From: an uncultured Prevotella sp. | GTDB lineage: Bacteria > Bacteroidota > Bacteroidia > Bacteroidales > Bacteroidaceae | Direction of reading: 5' to 3' | DNA length: 64,000 nt | Assembly: GCA_905236755.1 (NCBI GenBank) | Contig: CAJOCR010000015.1 | Coordinates: 1 to 64,000 of the forward strand | Made by a program: the position numbers and the translations under genes | Part shown: positions 1-8,333 of the stretch, in pieces | Position numbering within the stretch: the stretch's first letter is position 1 | Layout: each line of letters begins with the position of its first letter | Notes under the pieces: model-generated | Seen by the model: the letters and a program-made list of their open reading frames with translations, nothing else | Databases searched by the model: none | Told to the model about the DNA's origin: nothing

Positions 1-378
1 TTCGTTATGATGTAAGGCTTTAGCCTGATGAGATTATATTGCAGGCTGTTGAAAACTTGTTTTCATAATGCCTGAAAAATAATATCATCATAAGAGCGAT
101 TGCTCTTTACATCATCATTTTTTTGATTATGAACTATTATACAGAGTATATTTACTTGCGAAACTTAAATTATAAAGAAAAAAAAATAAAACGTCAAGTG
201 TCAAGCGTAAAGTGCAGAATGTGTAATTTGAGAAAAAAGTACTCAGTTTGCGCAAAAATATAAAAGAAAAGATATTGTATTCCGTTCGTTTTTTGTACCT
301 TTGGCGAGAAAAAATGAAGGGGACTATATTGGACTATTTTTAGTGCCCCAAAGAAAATTAACCAACCACGAAGAGATT
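1..378. other. Intergenic region upstream of glmS with paired inverted repeats
   Basis: There is no credible gene. Two matched stem-loop ends are visible: ATGATGTAA (7-15) followed by the hairpin GGCTTTAGCC (16-25), and the hairpin GAGCGATTGCTC (94-105) followed by TTACATCAT (107-115), the reverse complement of the first motif. This symmetry could be a small non-autonomous element or a double terminator for a gene to the left. The rest, about 120-290, is AT-rich and leads into the glmS promoter. Confidence 0.5.
296..303 (+). promoter_or_regulatory. glmS -7 promoter element TACCTTTG
   Basis: TACCTTTG matches the Bacteroidetes primary-sigma -7 consensus TAnnTTTG. Transcription would begin near 308-312. 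This rules out a start at the in-frame TTG at 301 and supports the ATG at 379, leaving a leader of about 70 nt. Confidence 0.7.
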
Positions 379-2286
379 ATGTGTGGAATTGTAGGATATA
401 TTGGGGAGCAGGATGCTTACCCTATACTGGTAAAAGGTCTGCATAGACTTGAATACAGAGGATATGATAGTGCTGGAGTTGCGCTTTTGAAAACAAACGA
501 AAAGCAGGAAAATGCACTAAACATATATAAGGCAGTGGGAAAAGTGGCTGCCTTAGAACAGAAAGTTGACGGAATGACAAACGCTGAGGAGAACTGGAAG
601 GGTGCTCACATGGGTATTGCACATACAAGATGGGCTACACATGGTGAACCTTCAGAAAAAAATGCGCATCCTCATATATCGGAATCTGGAAAACTTGCTA
701 TCGTTCACAATGGAATAATAGAAAACTATGCTGTTCTGAAAGAACAACTGGAGAAAATGGGCTATCATTTTCATTCGGACACAGACACAGAGGTGTTGGT
801 GCAACTGATAGAATATAGCTTATCTAAACTTCAAGAACCAAACTTGCTTGACGCTGTGGAGAATGCTCTGACAAAATGTGTGGGAGCATATGCTATTGCT
901 GTGGTTGACAAGAGAAATCCAAAAGAGATAATTGCTGCAAGAAAGGGTTCACCATTGGTGATTGGTGTGGGCAAAGAAAACGAGGAATTCTTTATCGCAT
1001 CAGACGCTACTCCTATCGTGGAATATACAAGAAACATGGTGTATCTGGACGATGAACAGATTGCTGTGGTGAAACCTGGAAACAACATAAAGATATATAA
1101 TCTTGACCGCACTCAGGCCAATGTGAGCGTGAAACACGTGGATATTGATATCGATATGCTAAGTAAAGGGGGCTATCCTCACTTTATGATCAAGGAGATA
1201 TATGATCAGCCTGATTGTCTGCGTGACTGTATGCGTGGACGCATCATAAAAAGCGAACCTGATAACGAGGGAAAGAACCACTACTCTATCAAGCTGTCGG
1301 CAGTGGAGAATCATGGAGGAAGACTGCTGAAAGCACGCAGGTTTATAATTGTGGCCTGTGGAACAAGCTGGCATGCTGGATTAATAGGCAAACAGTTAAT
1401 TGAGGAATTTAGTAGAATTCCTGTAGAAGTGGATTATGCATCGGAATTTAGATACAGAAATCCCGTACTATACCCTGATGACGTGGTAATTGCCGTATCA
1501 CAGTCGGGTGAAACTGCCGACACCTTAGCTGCTATTCAACTGGCTAAAGAACACGGATGTATGGTGTTTGGTATTGTAAATGCTGTGGGTAGCAGTATTG
1601 CAAGAGAAACAGATACTGGTATTTATATTCACGTGGGTCCGGAGATTGGTGTGGCTTCAACAAAGGCGTTTACCGGTCAGGTGCTATGCTTCGAGATGCT
1701 TGCTATGGCTCTTGGACATGCCAATGGAGAATTGGCTGACGACAAATACGAGGAAATGGTGAAAGAACTTACCATGATTCCAGAAAAGATAGAACAGATA
1801 TTAACTACAGACGAGAAAATAAAGGCTCTGTCACAGCGTTTTACATACGCTCATAACTTCTTATACCTCGGACGTGGCTGGAACTACCCTGTGGCGCTTG
1901 AAGGTGCCTTAAAACTAAAGGAAATAAGCTATATCCATGCAGAGGGCTATCCTGCAGCTGAAATGAAGCACGGCCCTATTGCACTGGTGGACAAGGAGAT
2001 GCCTTGTTTGTTTATTGCTACTCACCACTTGGGATATGAAAAGATTATATCGAACATGCAAGAGGTGAAGGCTCGTGGCGGTAATATTATTGCTGTAGCT
2101 ACAGAGGGTGATGAACTGATTCATCATAACGCAGCTGAAGTGCTGCCCATTCCACAGACAATTAACTGGCTGGTGCCACTACTAAGTGTTATCCCTCTAC
2201 AGCTTCTTGCATACCATATTGCTGTGGAAAAGGGTTTGAACGTGGATATGCCAAGAAATCTTGCAAAATCAGTGACCGTGGAGTAA
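379..2286 (+). CDS. glmS: Glutamine--fructose-6-phosphate aminotransferase (isomerizing)
   Basis: GlmS makes glucosamine-6-phosphate from fructose-6-phosphate and glutamine, the first committed step to UDP-GlcNAc for peptidoglycan and LPS. The protein is 635 aa, a normal length. The start at 379 gives MCGIVGYIG, so Met removal exposes the N-terminal nucleophile Cys. An N-terminal class II glutamine amidotransferase domain (about 1-220, with TRWATHG) is followed by two SIS sugar-isomerase domains (CGTSWHAG near residue 330). The C-terminus is the conserved PRNLAKSVTVE. The frame stays open upstream to a TTG at 301, but that codon overlaps the -7 element. It is transcribed towards the rep/par module and stands alone. 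This normally essential gene is important for interpreting the neighbouring plasmid-type module. Confidence 0.97.
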   Translation: MCGIVGYIGEQDAYPILVKGLHRLEYRGYDSAGVALLKTNEKQENALNIYKAVGKVAALEQKVDGMTNAEENWKGAHMGIAHTRWATHGEPSEKNAHPHISESGKLAIVHNGIIENYAVLKEQLEKMGYHFHSDTDTEVLVQLIEYSLSKLQEPNLLDAVENALTKCVGAYAIAVVDKRNPKEIIAARKGSPLVIGVGKENEEFFIASDATPIVEYTRNMVYLDDEQIAVVKPGNNIKIYNLDRTQANVSVKHVDIDIDMLSKGGYPHFMIKEIYDQPDCLRDCMRGRIIKSEPDNEGKNHYSIKLSAVENHGGRLLKARRFIIVACGTSWHAGLIGKQLIEEFSRIPVEVDYASEFRYRNPVLYPDDVVIAVSQSGETADTLAAIQLAKEHGCMVFGIVNAVGSSIARETDTGIYIHVGPEIGVASTKAFTGQVLCFEMLAMALGHANGELADDKYEEMVKELTMIPEKIEQILTTDEKIKALSQRFTYAHNFLYLGRGWNYPVALEGALKLKEISYIHAEGYPAAEMKHGPIALVDKEMPCLFIATHHLGYEKIISNMQEVKARGGNIIAVATEGDELIHHNAAEVLPIPQTINWLVPLLSVIPLQLLAYHIAVEKGLNVDMPRNLAKSVTVE

Positions 2287-2292
2287 AAATAA

Positions 2293-2365
2293 TGTGGATT
2301 TACAAATTGGGAATGTGGAATTGGTTGCGCAAAGCGCAATTAACAATTATCTAATTACGAAATAA
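2293..2365. repeat. Palindromic intergenic repeat, copy 1
   Basis: Left arm AATTGGGAATGTGGAATT, central hairpin TTGCGCAAAGCGCAA, right arm ACAATTATCTAATT. The arms are roughly complementary, so the RNA would fold into a long stem-loop. It lies straight after the glmS stop and may act as its terminator or as an mRNA 3' stabiliser. Confidence 0.6.
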
Positions 2366-2485
2366 TGAGTCGCCGTGATACGGCGACTTACTGGACGGGA
2401 AATGAGAGATGAGGAACACCATTATTTGTTGTTGCAACAAACAGGAAAAAGGAAGGGTTATCATTATACCCTTCCACCCATATGC

Positions 2486-2606
2486 CTCTAATCGTTCTCT
2501 AATACTTCTGTAATCGTTCAATAACGATTCTCTAATTCGCGATTATTGCCGGATTAGAGTCACTGTAGAGTCATTGTAGACTCATAGTAGAGTCATATTA
2601 GAGGAA
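2486..2606. repeat. Eleven-unit 11-bp phased array with an orientation switch; candidate centromere
   Basis: Eleven consecutive 11-bp units run without a phase break. The left five resemble CTCTAATCGTT (starts 2486, 2497, 2508, 2519, 2530). After a central unit (2541-2551), the right five resemble GATTAGAGTCA (starts 2552, 2563, 2574, 2585, 2596), carrying the same CTCTA core in reverse. An 11-bp period puts every core on one face of the helix. The array ends about 115 bp from the stop of the RHH-type parB gene. Known ParR/RHH centromeres, such as R1 parC with two sets of five 11-bp repeats, have comparable architecture. Its role here is inference. Confidence 0.65.
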
Positions 2607-2617
2607 GAGGGGATTTA

Positions 2618-2695
2618 AATTACGAATTGGGAATTTGGAATTACTAATGAAGCGCCTTTTAGGCGCGATAACAAATTATCCAATTAATTTTTCAC
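2618..2695. repeat. Palindromic intergenic repeat, copy 2
   Basis: Left arm AATTGGGAATTTGGAATT, central hairpin GCGCCTTTTAGGCGC, right arm CAAATTATCCAATT. The arms pair almost throughout. It lies just downstream of the parB stop on the minus strand, so it could also terminate the parAB transcript. Confidence 0.6.
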
Positions 2696-2721
2696 CCAAC
2701 ATTCATAAAATCGTTTCGACA

Positions 2722-3222
2722 CTATAGATTAGTGCCGAAACGAGCATTAAGTTCTTCTTTATTACGCTCTGCAAAATCACGAACGATAGCAGAGATAATA
2801 TCTTTTGTCGATACGCGTACCTCAGGATTTGACTTGATGCGCTCAAGGAATGCCTTCATCACATCGTCAACGAGAATAACACTTTGATGAGCCTTATTAC
2901 GCTTGTACTCAGCAGCCATCTCAAGCACCTGATCAACTGGTGTGCCCTGACCTGCAGGAACAAGTTCCTTTACTGGTTGCTGAACAGGTGTTGCAGCAGG
3001 CTGTGGAGCCTCGTAAACAGGCTGAACGACCTGGGGTTGTGCCACTGGCTGAGGAGCAACAGACGCTATTGGCGCAGAAACAGGTTGCTGAACAGGAGCC
3101 TCCTCTACCCTACTCTCTTGCTGTGGAGCAGGCTCGTTACTTACATTCTTTACACCCTGGGCATTCTGTACAAGACCAGCTAAACCCATAGGTAGTGCCA
3201 TTTTCTTTTTCTTCTGGGGCAT
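2722..3222 (-). CDS. ParB-like centromere-binding protein, ribbon-helix-helix type
   Basis: The protein is 166 aa in three parts: a basic start (MPQKKKK), a low-complexity Pro/Gln/Val-rich linker (about 25-95), and a C-terminal domain (about 110-166). The C-terminal part reads as strand HQSVILV, helix DDVMKAFLERI, helix STKDIISAIVRDF, the order of a ribbon-helix-helix DNA-binding fold. It starts 12 bp after parA stops, so they form an operon. A small RHH partner beside a ParA of about 220 aa without an N-terminal HTH is the type Ib partition arrangement. I infer that it binds the nearby 11-bp or 35-bp repeat array and recruits ParA. The linker is probably disordered. There is no ParB CTPase/KorB domain, so it is not chromosomal ParB. 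The family assignment rests on gene context and the predicted fold. Confidence 0.72.
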   Translation of the reverse strand: MPQKKKKMALPMGLAGLVQNAQGVKNVSNEPAPQQESRVEEAPVQQPVSAPIASVAPQPVAQPQVVQPVYEAPQPAATPVQQPVKELVPAGQGTPVDQVLEMAAEYKRNKAHQSVILVDDVMKAFLERIKSNPEVRVSTKDIISAIVRDFAERNKEELNARFGTNL

Positions 3223-3234
3223 ATCGTTTAGGTT

Positions 3235-3897
3235 TTATTTTAAGTTCTTGATAATAAAATCAAAAGTCTTCTTTACAATCTGTGCATCTTCCTTGGAAAG
3301 AGTATAAGTATCTGCACGACTGAGACTTACACGATTAGGAATGATAGGACAAACCTTACCATGAATATTTAGAAGAGTATCTGTAGATTTCCACATGTCA
3401 ATCTCAGCACGCTTTCCTACTCGATTATCAATACGATTAGGAATAAAGAACAACTGTGCTTTCATCTCTGGATAAAGCGCCTTTAGCTGATCCATAACCT
3501 TTATGAAAACACCTGTACTATTGAGGGTACGAGTATCATACATATAAGGACACACAATTGCATCTGCATTTGTGAAAAGAGATACCAAACCGTCCTGAGA
3601 AATGTTTCCAGGAGCATCAAAAAGTACCCATCCTGGCATCTGAGAAGCAGAGTCCATAACGGTTTGAACAGTATCTACATCATCAACAGAAATGGCCTGA
3701 ACTAAATATGGTGGTTCTTCATCATCATAGGCCTGTACATCCATCTCACGCTGAGTGAAGATAGACTTCTGAAGATCGGCATCTATCACAAGCACATCTT
3801 TATTCTTCTGTGCCAGATAGTTGGCAAAGAGCGTGCAAATGGTGGTCTTTCCTACTCCACCCTTCTGGTTGGCAAAAACTATAATCTTATTTTCCAT
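3235..3897 (-). CDS. parA: ParA-family partition ATPase (type Ib)
   Basis: ParA ATPases move DNA cargo over the nucleoid during segregation. The protein is about 220 aa from the ATG at 3897. It carries the deviant Walker A motif QKGGVGKTT near the N-terminus, the A' motif VIDADLQKS, and a Walker B region VLFDAPG. It lacks the N-terminal HTH of type Ia ParA, so any operon autoregulation would depend on another protein. The frame extends four codons upstream to a TTG, but the ATG is preferred. A -7 element TATATTTG lies just upstream (minus strand, about 3903-3914), and an iteron half-site CGTAACAAAT (3934-3943) sits in the promoter region. That suggests control by the replication initiator or partition proteins. 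Confidence 0.92.
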   Translation of the reverse strand: MENKIIVFANQKGGVGKTTICTLFANYLAQKNKDVLVIDADLQKSIFTQREMDVQAYDDEEPPYLVQAISVDDVDTVQTVMDSASQMPGWVLFDAPGNISQDGLVSLFTNADAIVCPYMYDTRTLNSTGVFIKVMDQLKALYPEMKAQLFFIPNRIDNRVGKRAEIDMWKSTDTLLNIHGKVCPIIPNRVSLSRADTYTLSKEDAQIVKKTFDFIIKNLK

Positions 3898-3933
3898 ATC
3901 TGAATGCAAATATAATAAAGAAAGAACACAAAG

Positions 3934-4441
3934 CGTAACAAATAAGGTTATAAATTAAGAAAATTACATGTTTGGAGGTTGATAATTTAATTTTATTGGT
4001 AATTAAGTTCAGTATTTGTTACGTTATAAAGTCATTAATGAGATAATAAGTATAAATAATAATAAAAGAAGAAAGAAAGTTAGGTTTTTGTTACGTTAGT
4101 GATTTATAACGTTAAATATATAATAATTAATAGATATAATACTAAGTTATTATATAATAATATTATTAATGTAATATAATAACAAAGGTATATAATATTT
4201 TATATATTAAAGATTATAATATTTTAAAAATAAAGATATTTGTTATTAAAACAACAAAACACTATATTATAAAATATACATAGCAATATGTTTGTTAAAT
4301 CATTAAATGATATGATAATTTAATTATTTATATAATAACTAATATATTACAATACTAATTTAATAAACAAAGAATAAATTAATAAAATAAGATATTGTGC
4401 AACAATAAAACGTTCAGTATGTGTTCGTAACAAATTAAATT
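3934..4441. repeat. Iteron-like sites in the parA upstream region
   Basis: Copies of the rep iteron occur upstream of parA, mostly in reverse orientation. There is a half-site CGTAACAAAT at 3934-3943. GTTCAGTATTTGTTACG (4007-4023) matches the reversed consensus at 16 of 17 positions. GTTAGGTTTTTGTTACG (4079-4095) matches at 15 of 17. An overlapping degenerate pair (GTTCAGTATGTGTTCG and CGTAACAAAT) lies at 4412-4434. The initiator may therefore bind near parA as well as near rep. Confidence 0.65.
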
Positions 4442-5700
4442 ATTAATTTATTTACATATAACATTTACCCTACTACACTACAAATATAATAAAAGTTCTG
4501 TATATGGAGAAGAAAAAGTAAAGAAAAGAAATATCGAAGACTTTACACCAGACCATAATAACAAAAAATAACCAAACAAGATATACTTGAGAAAGAAATA
4601 ATATAAAGAATTACGTACATATAATCTATAAATAAAAGAATAAATTAATAAATAAACTAATATTATCAAATAACCAAAAATAGGAAAAATACAAAAAAGC
4701 AAATAAATATAATAGGTTAATAATATATTAATAAAAATAGAATGTTATTTTTTAATAATAAGATAAAACACTAATAAAGTTGTTGATATTTTAATTTATT
4801 AAGTTATAAAGATTAAAGATATACAAATGATGAATTAATAAAAGTATATATAACTGTATTAATAGATTAATATATTAAAGTGGGATTATTTAAAAGCAAT
4901 TAATTATAAAAATAATCATTTACTATTTTAATATAAAGATATATTAATTATATATTTTATTAATTTAGTACTAAAATAAAAGATAAAAGAATTAATGATA
5001 TAAAGATATAAATTAAAAAGAAAAATAAATAAGAATATTATTAAATGATTAAGGTATAAAATACTAAAAGGATATTTTTATATAAGAATAAATAGATTTA
5101 TTAATAAACTAATATAGAAATAATAATGAGAAAAAACAGAAGAAACAAACTGCATTATCAGAAAACAGCTGCAAGTGCATAAAATAATCGAAAAAAAATA
5201 GTTTTAAACACAATCGGAACAAAAATAGAACTTTTTTAGAGCAATACGAAAAACGTAACAAAATCTGCAGAAATGCCCATAAACAAAGGGAAAATGAGAA
5301 AAAAATAGCAAAAAAACGGCTTCAAAACTCGCGTAAAAGTAATCAACCTGATAGATTGATCGAAATACGAGAAATATAAGAGGCAAAAAAGCCCAAACTG
5401 AAGACTTAATTTTCAAATAAAAAGAGTGAGGAGAATGATTAAAAAATAAAGAAACAAAAAAAATAATGAGGAACCAGAAAAAAAAATAAGAAAAAAATAG
5501 GATTAACAAAATAAGTGATAAAAAATCGCGCGCGCAAAAGCTGAAAAATATAAAAATGAAAAGTAAGCTCATAAAATAAACCTTCATGCTATATATTAAA
5601 TCTAAAAAAAATACTCTATATCAAAATAAAATTTCTCAGGTTAATTTTTCTTTTCTATCTATTATTAGATTATAGGGTATAGCTAACTTATTGATAACCA
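4100..5700. other. AT-rich gene-free region, candidate DNA unwinding element
   Basis: About 1.6 kb is dominated by A and T, with many TATAAT/AATAATA runs and almost no G or C between about 4100 and 5100. Open frames in it, such as minus 4478-4702 and 5204-5587, encode Phe/Tyr/Leu/Ile-rich low-complexity strings and are not real genes. AT-rich DNA next to iterons is typical of the melting region of iteron-controlled origins. An alternative is a relaxed spacer that gained A+T by drift. Confidence 0.6.
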
Positions 5701-5719
5701 ACATATAACAAGTATGTAG

Positions 5720-6047
5720 CGTAACATATCCTGAACAAAACCGTAACGGATTCTGAATTTTGCGTAACAAATTCTTAACTCTTGCGTAACAAATTCATAA
5801 CTACTATATATTAAACGTAACAAAAACTGAACTTGTTACTTTAGAAATGTTTGGATTTTGTTACGCTTGGTGAAATATTTTTTCAAATGTTATATTTGAT
5901 TTAGATATCTATTGGGATATAATTGATATTTCTAAATTATATATACTAAATGTAATATATTGGAAACCAAGGTGTTACAAGCAAACGTAACAAAAACTGA
6001 ACTTTGTTGTATTGCGTGTTAAACAGCAGACGTAACAAAAACTGAAG
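5720..6047 (+). repeat. Main iteron cluster of the replication origin
   Basis: 17-bp direct repeats with consensus CGTAACAAAAACTGAAC start at 5720, 5742, 5763, 5785, 5816, 5986 and 6031. The first four are spaced 22, 21 and 22 bp, about two helical turns, so they face the same side. Copies at 5816 and 5986 match exactly, 6031 differs by one base, and the others are degenerate. A reversed copy GTTTGGATTTTGTTACG lies at 5849-5865. Such arrays bind Rep_3-type initiators in plasmids. A second pair occurs at 6804 and 6845. Confidence 0.8.
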
Positions 6048-6111
6048 AACTGAAAAAACTATACATTATTATAAGTATAAATTTGGGCAGAATGGCAGGG
6101 GGGAGATGGTT

Positions 6112-6515
6112 AACGCTATAGCGTGGGATATGTGTGGATTGAAATGAACGCTACTGCGTGGGATAAGGGAGGATTGAAATGAACGCTACAGCGTGGGATA
6201 TGGGAGGACTGAAATGAACGCTACAGCGTGGGATATGTGTGGATTGAAATGAACGCTACAGCGTGGGATATGTGTGGATTGAAATGAACGCTACAGCGGG
6301 GGATATGTGTGGATTGAAATGAACGCTACAGCGGGGGATATGGGAGGACTGAAATGAATGCTACCGCGGGGGGATATGGGAGGACTGAAATGAACGTTAT
6401 AACGGGAGATAAGGGAGGACTGAAATGAACTTTATAGCGGGAGATAAGGGAAGGGTGAAATGAATGTTATAGTGGGGGATATGGGAAGGTGTAAAAGAGG
6501 CTATAGCGGGAGAGG
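6112..6515 (+). repeat. 35-bp tandem repeat array (about 12 units)
   Basis: Units begin with AACGCTA-like sequence at 6112, 6147, 6182, 6217, 6252, 6287, 6322, 6357, 6393, 6428, 6463 and about 6498. The period is 35 bp with a single 1-bp slip. Each unit carries the near-palindrome ACGCTACAGCGT, then GGGATATGTGTGGATT or GGGATATGGGAGGACT, then GAAATG. The left units are well conserved and the right ones drift into a purine-rich tail (6505-6600). The array is G-rich on the plus strand inside very AT-rich DNA. It is a candidate second centromere, initiator handcuffing site or DnaA-loading site; which of these is unknown. Confidence 0.8.
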
Positions 6516-6800
6516 GGAGGAGGAAAGGAGAGGGAAAGAGAGAGGGAGAGGGGAAAGGGACCTGGAAAGGACTGAAGACCATGAGAGGGGGGTATAGGGC
6601 GGGGACGAGAGATCGAAAAAAGGGTATAATATGGTTGATGTGGAGGTTGAAATTGCTGAGAATGCTGAGGTGAAATTAGCAAAAAAATGGCGTTAATAAA
6701 TTATAATTTAAAGTGAAAATAGATAGCTTTGATATTGGATGATAAGTTTTTGATTACCAAAATGTTATTATTTTTTCGATTAATTAATATTTTAAGGTTT
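6515..6800. other. Purine-rich tail and AT-rich spacer
   Basis: From 6515 to about 6620 the plus strand is almost pure A/G (GGGAGAGGGG-type runs), a degraded end of the 35-bp array. From 6690 to 6800 it is AT-rich spacer. Pro/Ser-rich minus-strand frames at 6397-6682 are translations of the repeat and are not genes. Confidence 0.5.
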
Positions 6801-6803
6801 TAC

Positions 6804-6861
6804 CGTAACGTTTTCTGAAGAAATTTTAGTTTTTAAATTGGTAGCGTAACAAAAACTGAAC
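6804..6861 (+). repeat. Iteron pair near the rep promoter
   Basis: CGTAACGTTTTCTGAAG (6804-6820) and CGTAACAAAAACTGAAC (6845-6861, exact consensus) lie 41 bp apart, start to start. A reversed half-site TTTGTTACG is at 6916-6924. They lie 300-400 bp upstream of the initiator start and could serve replication or transcriptional autoregulation. Confidence 0.7.
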
Positions 6862-7050
6862 TCATGTCTTTTGTGAACGGAAAAACATTAAACGAATGTT
6901 AAAACTAATCATTTGTTTGTTACGTTTTTGAGCTAAGTTGTTGAAAACCAAAATGTTATATCTTGTAATTTTATTTGAACTTAAAGGAAAAGTAGGTGTT
7001 TATTAATTTCTTAATTCTTTAAAATGCCCATAAAATCGCAGTTTTGCGCG

Positions 7051-7061
7051 TTTGTGGATAG
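7051..7061 (+). other. DnaA-box-like site
   Basis: TTTGTGGATAG contains TGTGGATAG, eight of nine matches to TGTGGATAA, the complement of the DnaA box TTATCCACA. The same 11-mer recurs at 8963-8973 on the other side of rep. One or two such boxes are common in iteron origins, which usually also need DnaA. Confidence 0.4.
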
Positions 7062-7132
7062 TGGTAAATCTTTGGCTTAGGGTAGTCTCGGAACAAAACG
7101 ATGACGAGTTTTAACATATTTTTAAAGAATTG

Positions 7133-7164
7133 TTTGGTAAAAGGCAAGTTTTCTGCTATCTTTG
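7133..7164 (+). promoter_or_regulatory. rep promoter (TTTG, 20 bp, TATCTTTG)
   Basis: A -33 TTTG (7133-7136) and a -7 TATCTTTG (7157-7164) are separated by 20 bp, a very good Bacteroidetes promoter. The initiator ATG is at 7214, leaving a leader of about 40 nt. Confidence 0.75.
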
Positions 7165-7213
7165 TAATGCATTTAGAAAAGCAGTCGTTTGAACAAAAGA
7201 TAACCTATTATAT

Positions 7214-8317
7214 ATGGCAACAGAAAAGACAGAAAAGAAGGCAACAACAAAGGGTGCTTCTAAGAAAAAGCGCCAGATAACTCCGATCAACGAAGAGAAC
7301 GGAATTATCCAGCCTATTGTATTTACCATGATGCGTCAGAGCTACAGTAAGATTCAGAATCGAGCTGTTGTATGTGTCGTTGACAAACTTCAGAATGTGT
7401 TCCACGATATGTTGAATCGTGGTATTAAGCGTTTTGAGGATATTCAGACTTCTGAGATTATCAATGACAAGGGGTTGTCTATAAAGATAGGTTTTAATGA
7501 GTTTGGTGTTACACCAAATGAATATCCTGATTTGCGTACTGCATTGAAGAATTTAGCCATGATTCCTGTGGAAATTCCTTATAAGAGTGCAGAGGGTAGG
7601 ATGTATGACCGTTATACAAATATGTGTGATGTGTATATTCCTCGAGATACTTATAGTAAATTTGTGATTATTACTATCGAACGAGAAGTTGCGCAGCGCT
7701 TGATATCTATGGAATTTGGTTATCAGAATCTTTATAAGACTGTTGTTGTAAATAACTGTAAGAATAAGTATGCTCAACGTATGTATATGATATGTACTGC
7801 ATGGCAGAATAAGGGTAAGGTTATAATGCGTACAGATGAGTTCCGTAAGTTGTTGGCTATAGATAATATGTATCCAGAGTTTAGACATGTACGTTCTCGT
7901 GTATTGGAGCCGGCTAAGAAGGAACTTGAAGAACTTGCTTCTGCCGAAGGTGCTGATTGCTATTTTGATTATAATCTTATTTATTTAAATGGCAGAAAGA
8001 AGGGAGAGCCTGATCAGATAGAGTTTACCATTATGAAATCTAAGAAGAATGTGACAGATTCATATGTAGGTAATCTTGAAGTGATTCGTAGAAATTATGA
8101 CGAGATGCTACGACGACACTTTAAATTTACATCTCAGGAGTCGGCAAAATATAGTTCACGTATTACAGCTGAGAATTATACTCAGGCACTTGAGAAGCTT
8201 CAGACAGTCTATATGTATGTTAATGATTTGAATAATGGTATTCAAAATGCTAAGGCATATGCAATGAGAAGCCTTGACAATTTCTTTGCGGAAAAAGAAA
8301 AGGCAGTGGAGGTATAA
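7214..8317 (+). CDS. Plasmid-type replication initiator (Rep_3/RepB-like)
   Basis: The 367-aa protein has a Lys/Thr-rich N-terminus (about 1-25), then a region (about 35-290) resembling Rep_3 superfamily initiators, which consist of two winged-helix domains that bind iterons and recruit host helicase. Its position gives strong support: iterons of 17 bp lie upstream, an AT-rich region is adjacent, and parAB is divergently encoded. The start at 7214 follows a clear promoter. It has no HUH/rolling-circle or primase motifs that I can see. Placed beside chromosomal essential genes, it could drive a secondary chromosome or be a relic of plasmid integration. The reading frame is intact and there are no frameshifts. 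The family call comes from reading the protein and the context, without a profile search. Confidence 0.78.
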   Translation: MATEKTEKKATTKGASKKKRQITPINEENGIIQPIVFTMMRQSYSKIQNRAVVCVVDKLQNVFHDMLNRGIKRFEDIQTSEIINDKGLSIKIGFNEFGVTPNEYPDLRTALKNLAMIPVEIPYKSAEGRMYDRYTNMCDVYIPRDTYSKFVIITIEREVAQRLISMEFGYQNLYKTVVVNNCKNKYAQRMYMICTAWQNKGKVIMRTDEFRKLLAIDNMYPEFRHVRSRVLEPAKKELEELASAEGADCYFDYNLIYLNGRKKGEPDQIEFTIMKSKKNVTDSYVGNLEVIRRNYDEMLRRHFKFTSQESAKYSSRITAENYTQALEKLQTVYMYVNDLNNGIQNAKAYAMRSLDNFFAEKEKAVEV

Positions 8318-8333
8318 GCTAAGCGATGCTTCG

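Noticed and set aside
301..378. N-terminal extension of GlmS from the TTG at 301
   Set aside because: It would bury the catalytic Cys, which must be N-terminal, and the TTG is part of the -7 promoter element.
4478..5587. Open frames in the AT-rich region (minus 4478-4702, 5204-5587)
   Set aside because: Their products are low-complexity Phe/Leu/Ile/Tyr strings from A/T-rich DNA, with no promoter, ribosome site or family resemblance.
6112..6515. CRISPR array
   Set aside because: The 35-bp units are contiguous without unique spacers of regular length, and no cas genes are present.
6397..6682. Pro/Ser-rich minus-strand frames over the 35-bp repeats
   Set aside because: The repeats themselves create the open frames; the codon pattern follows the repeat period.
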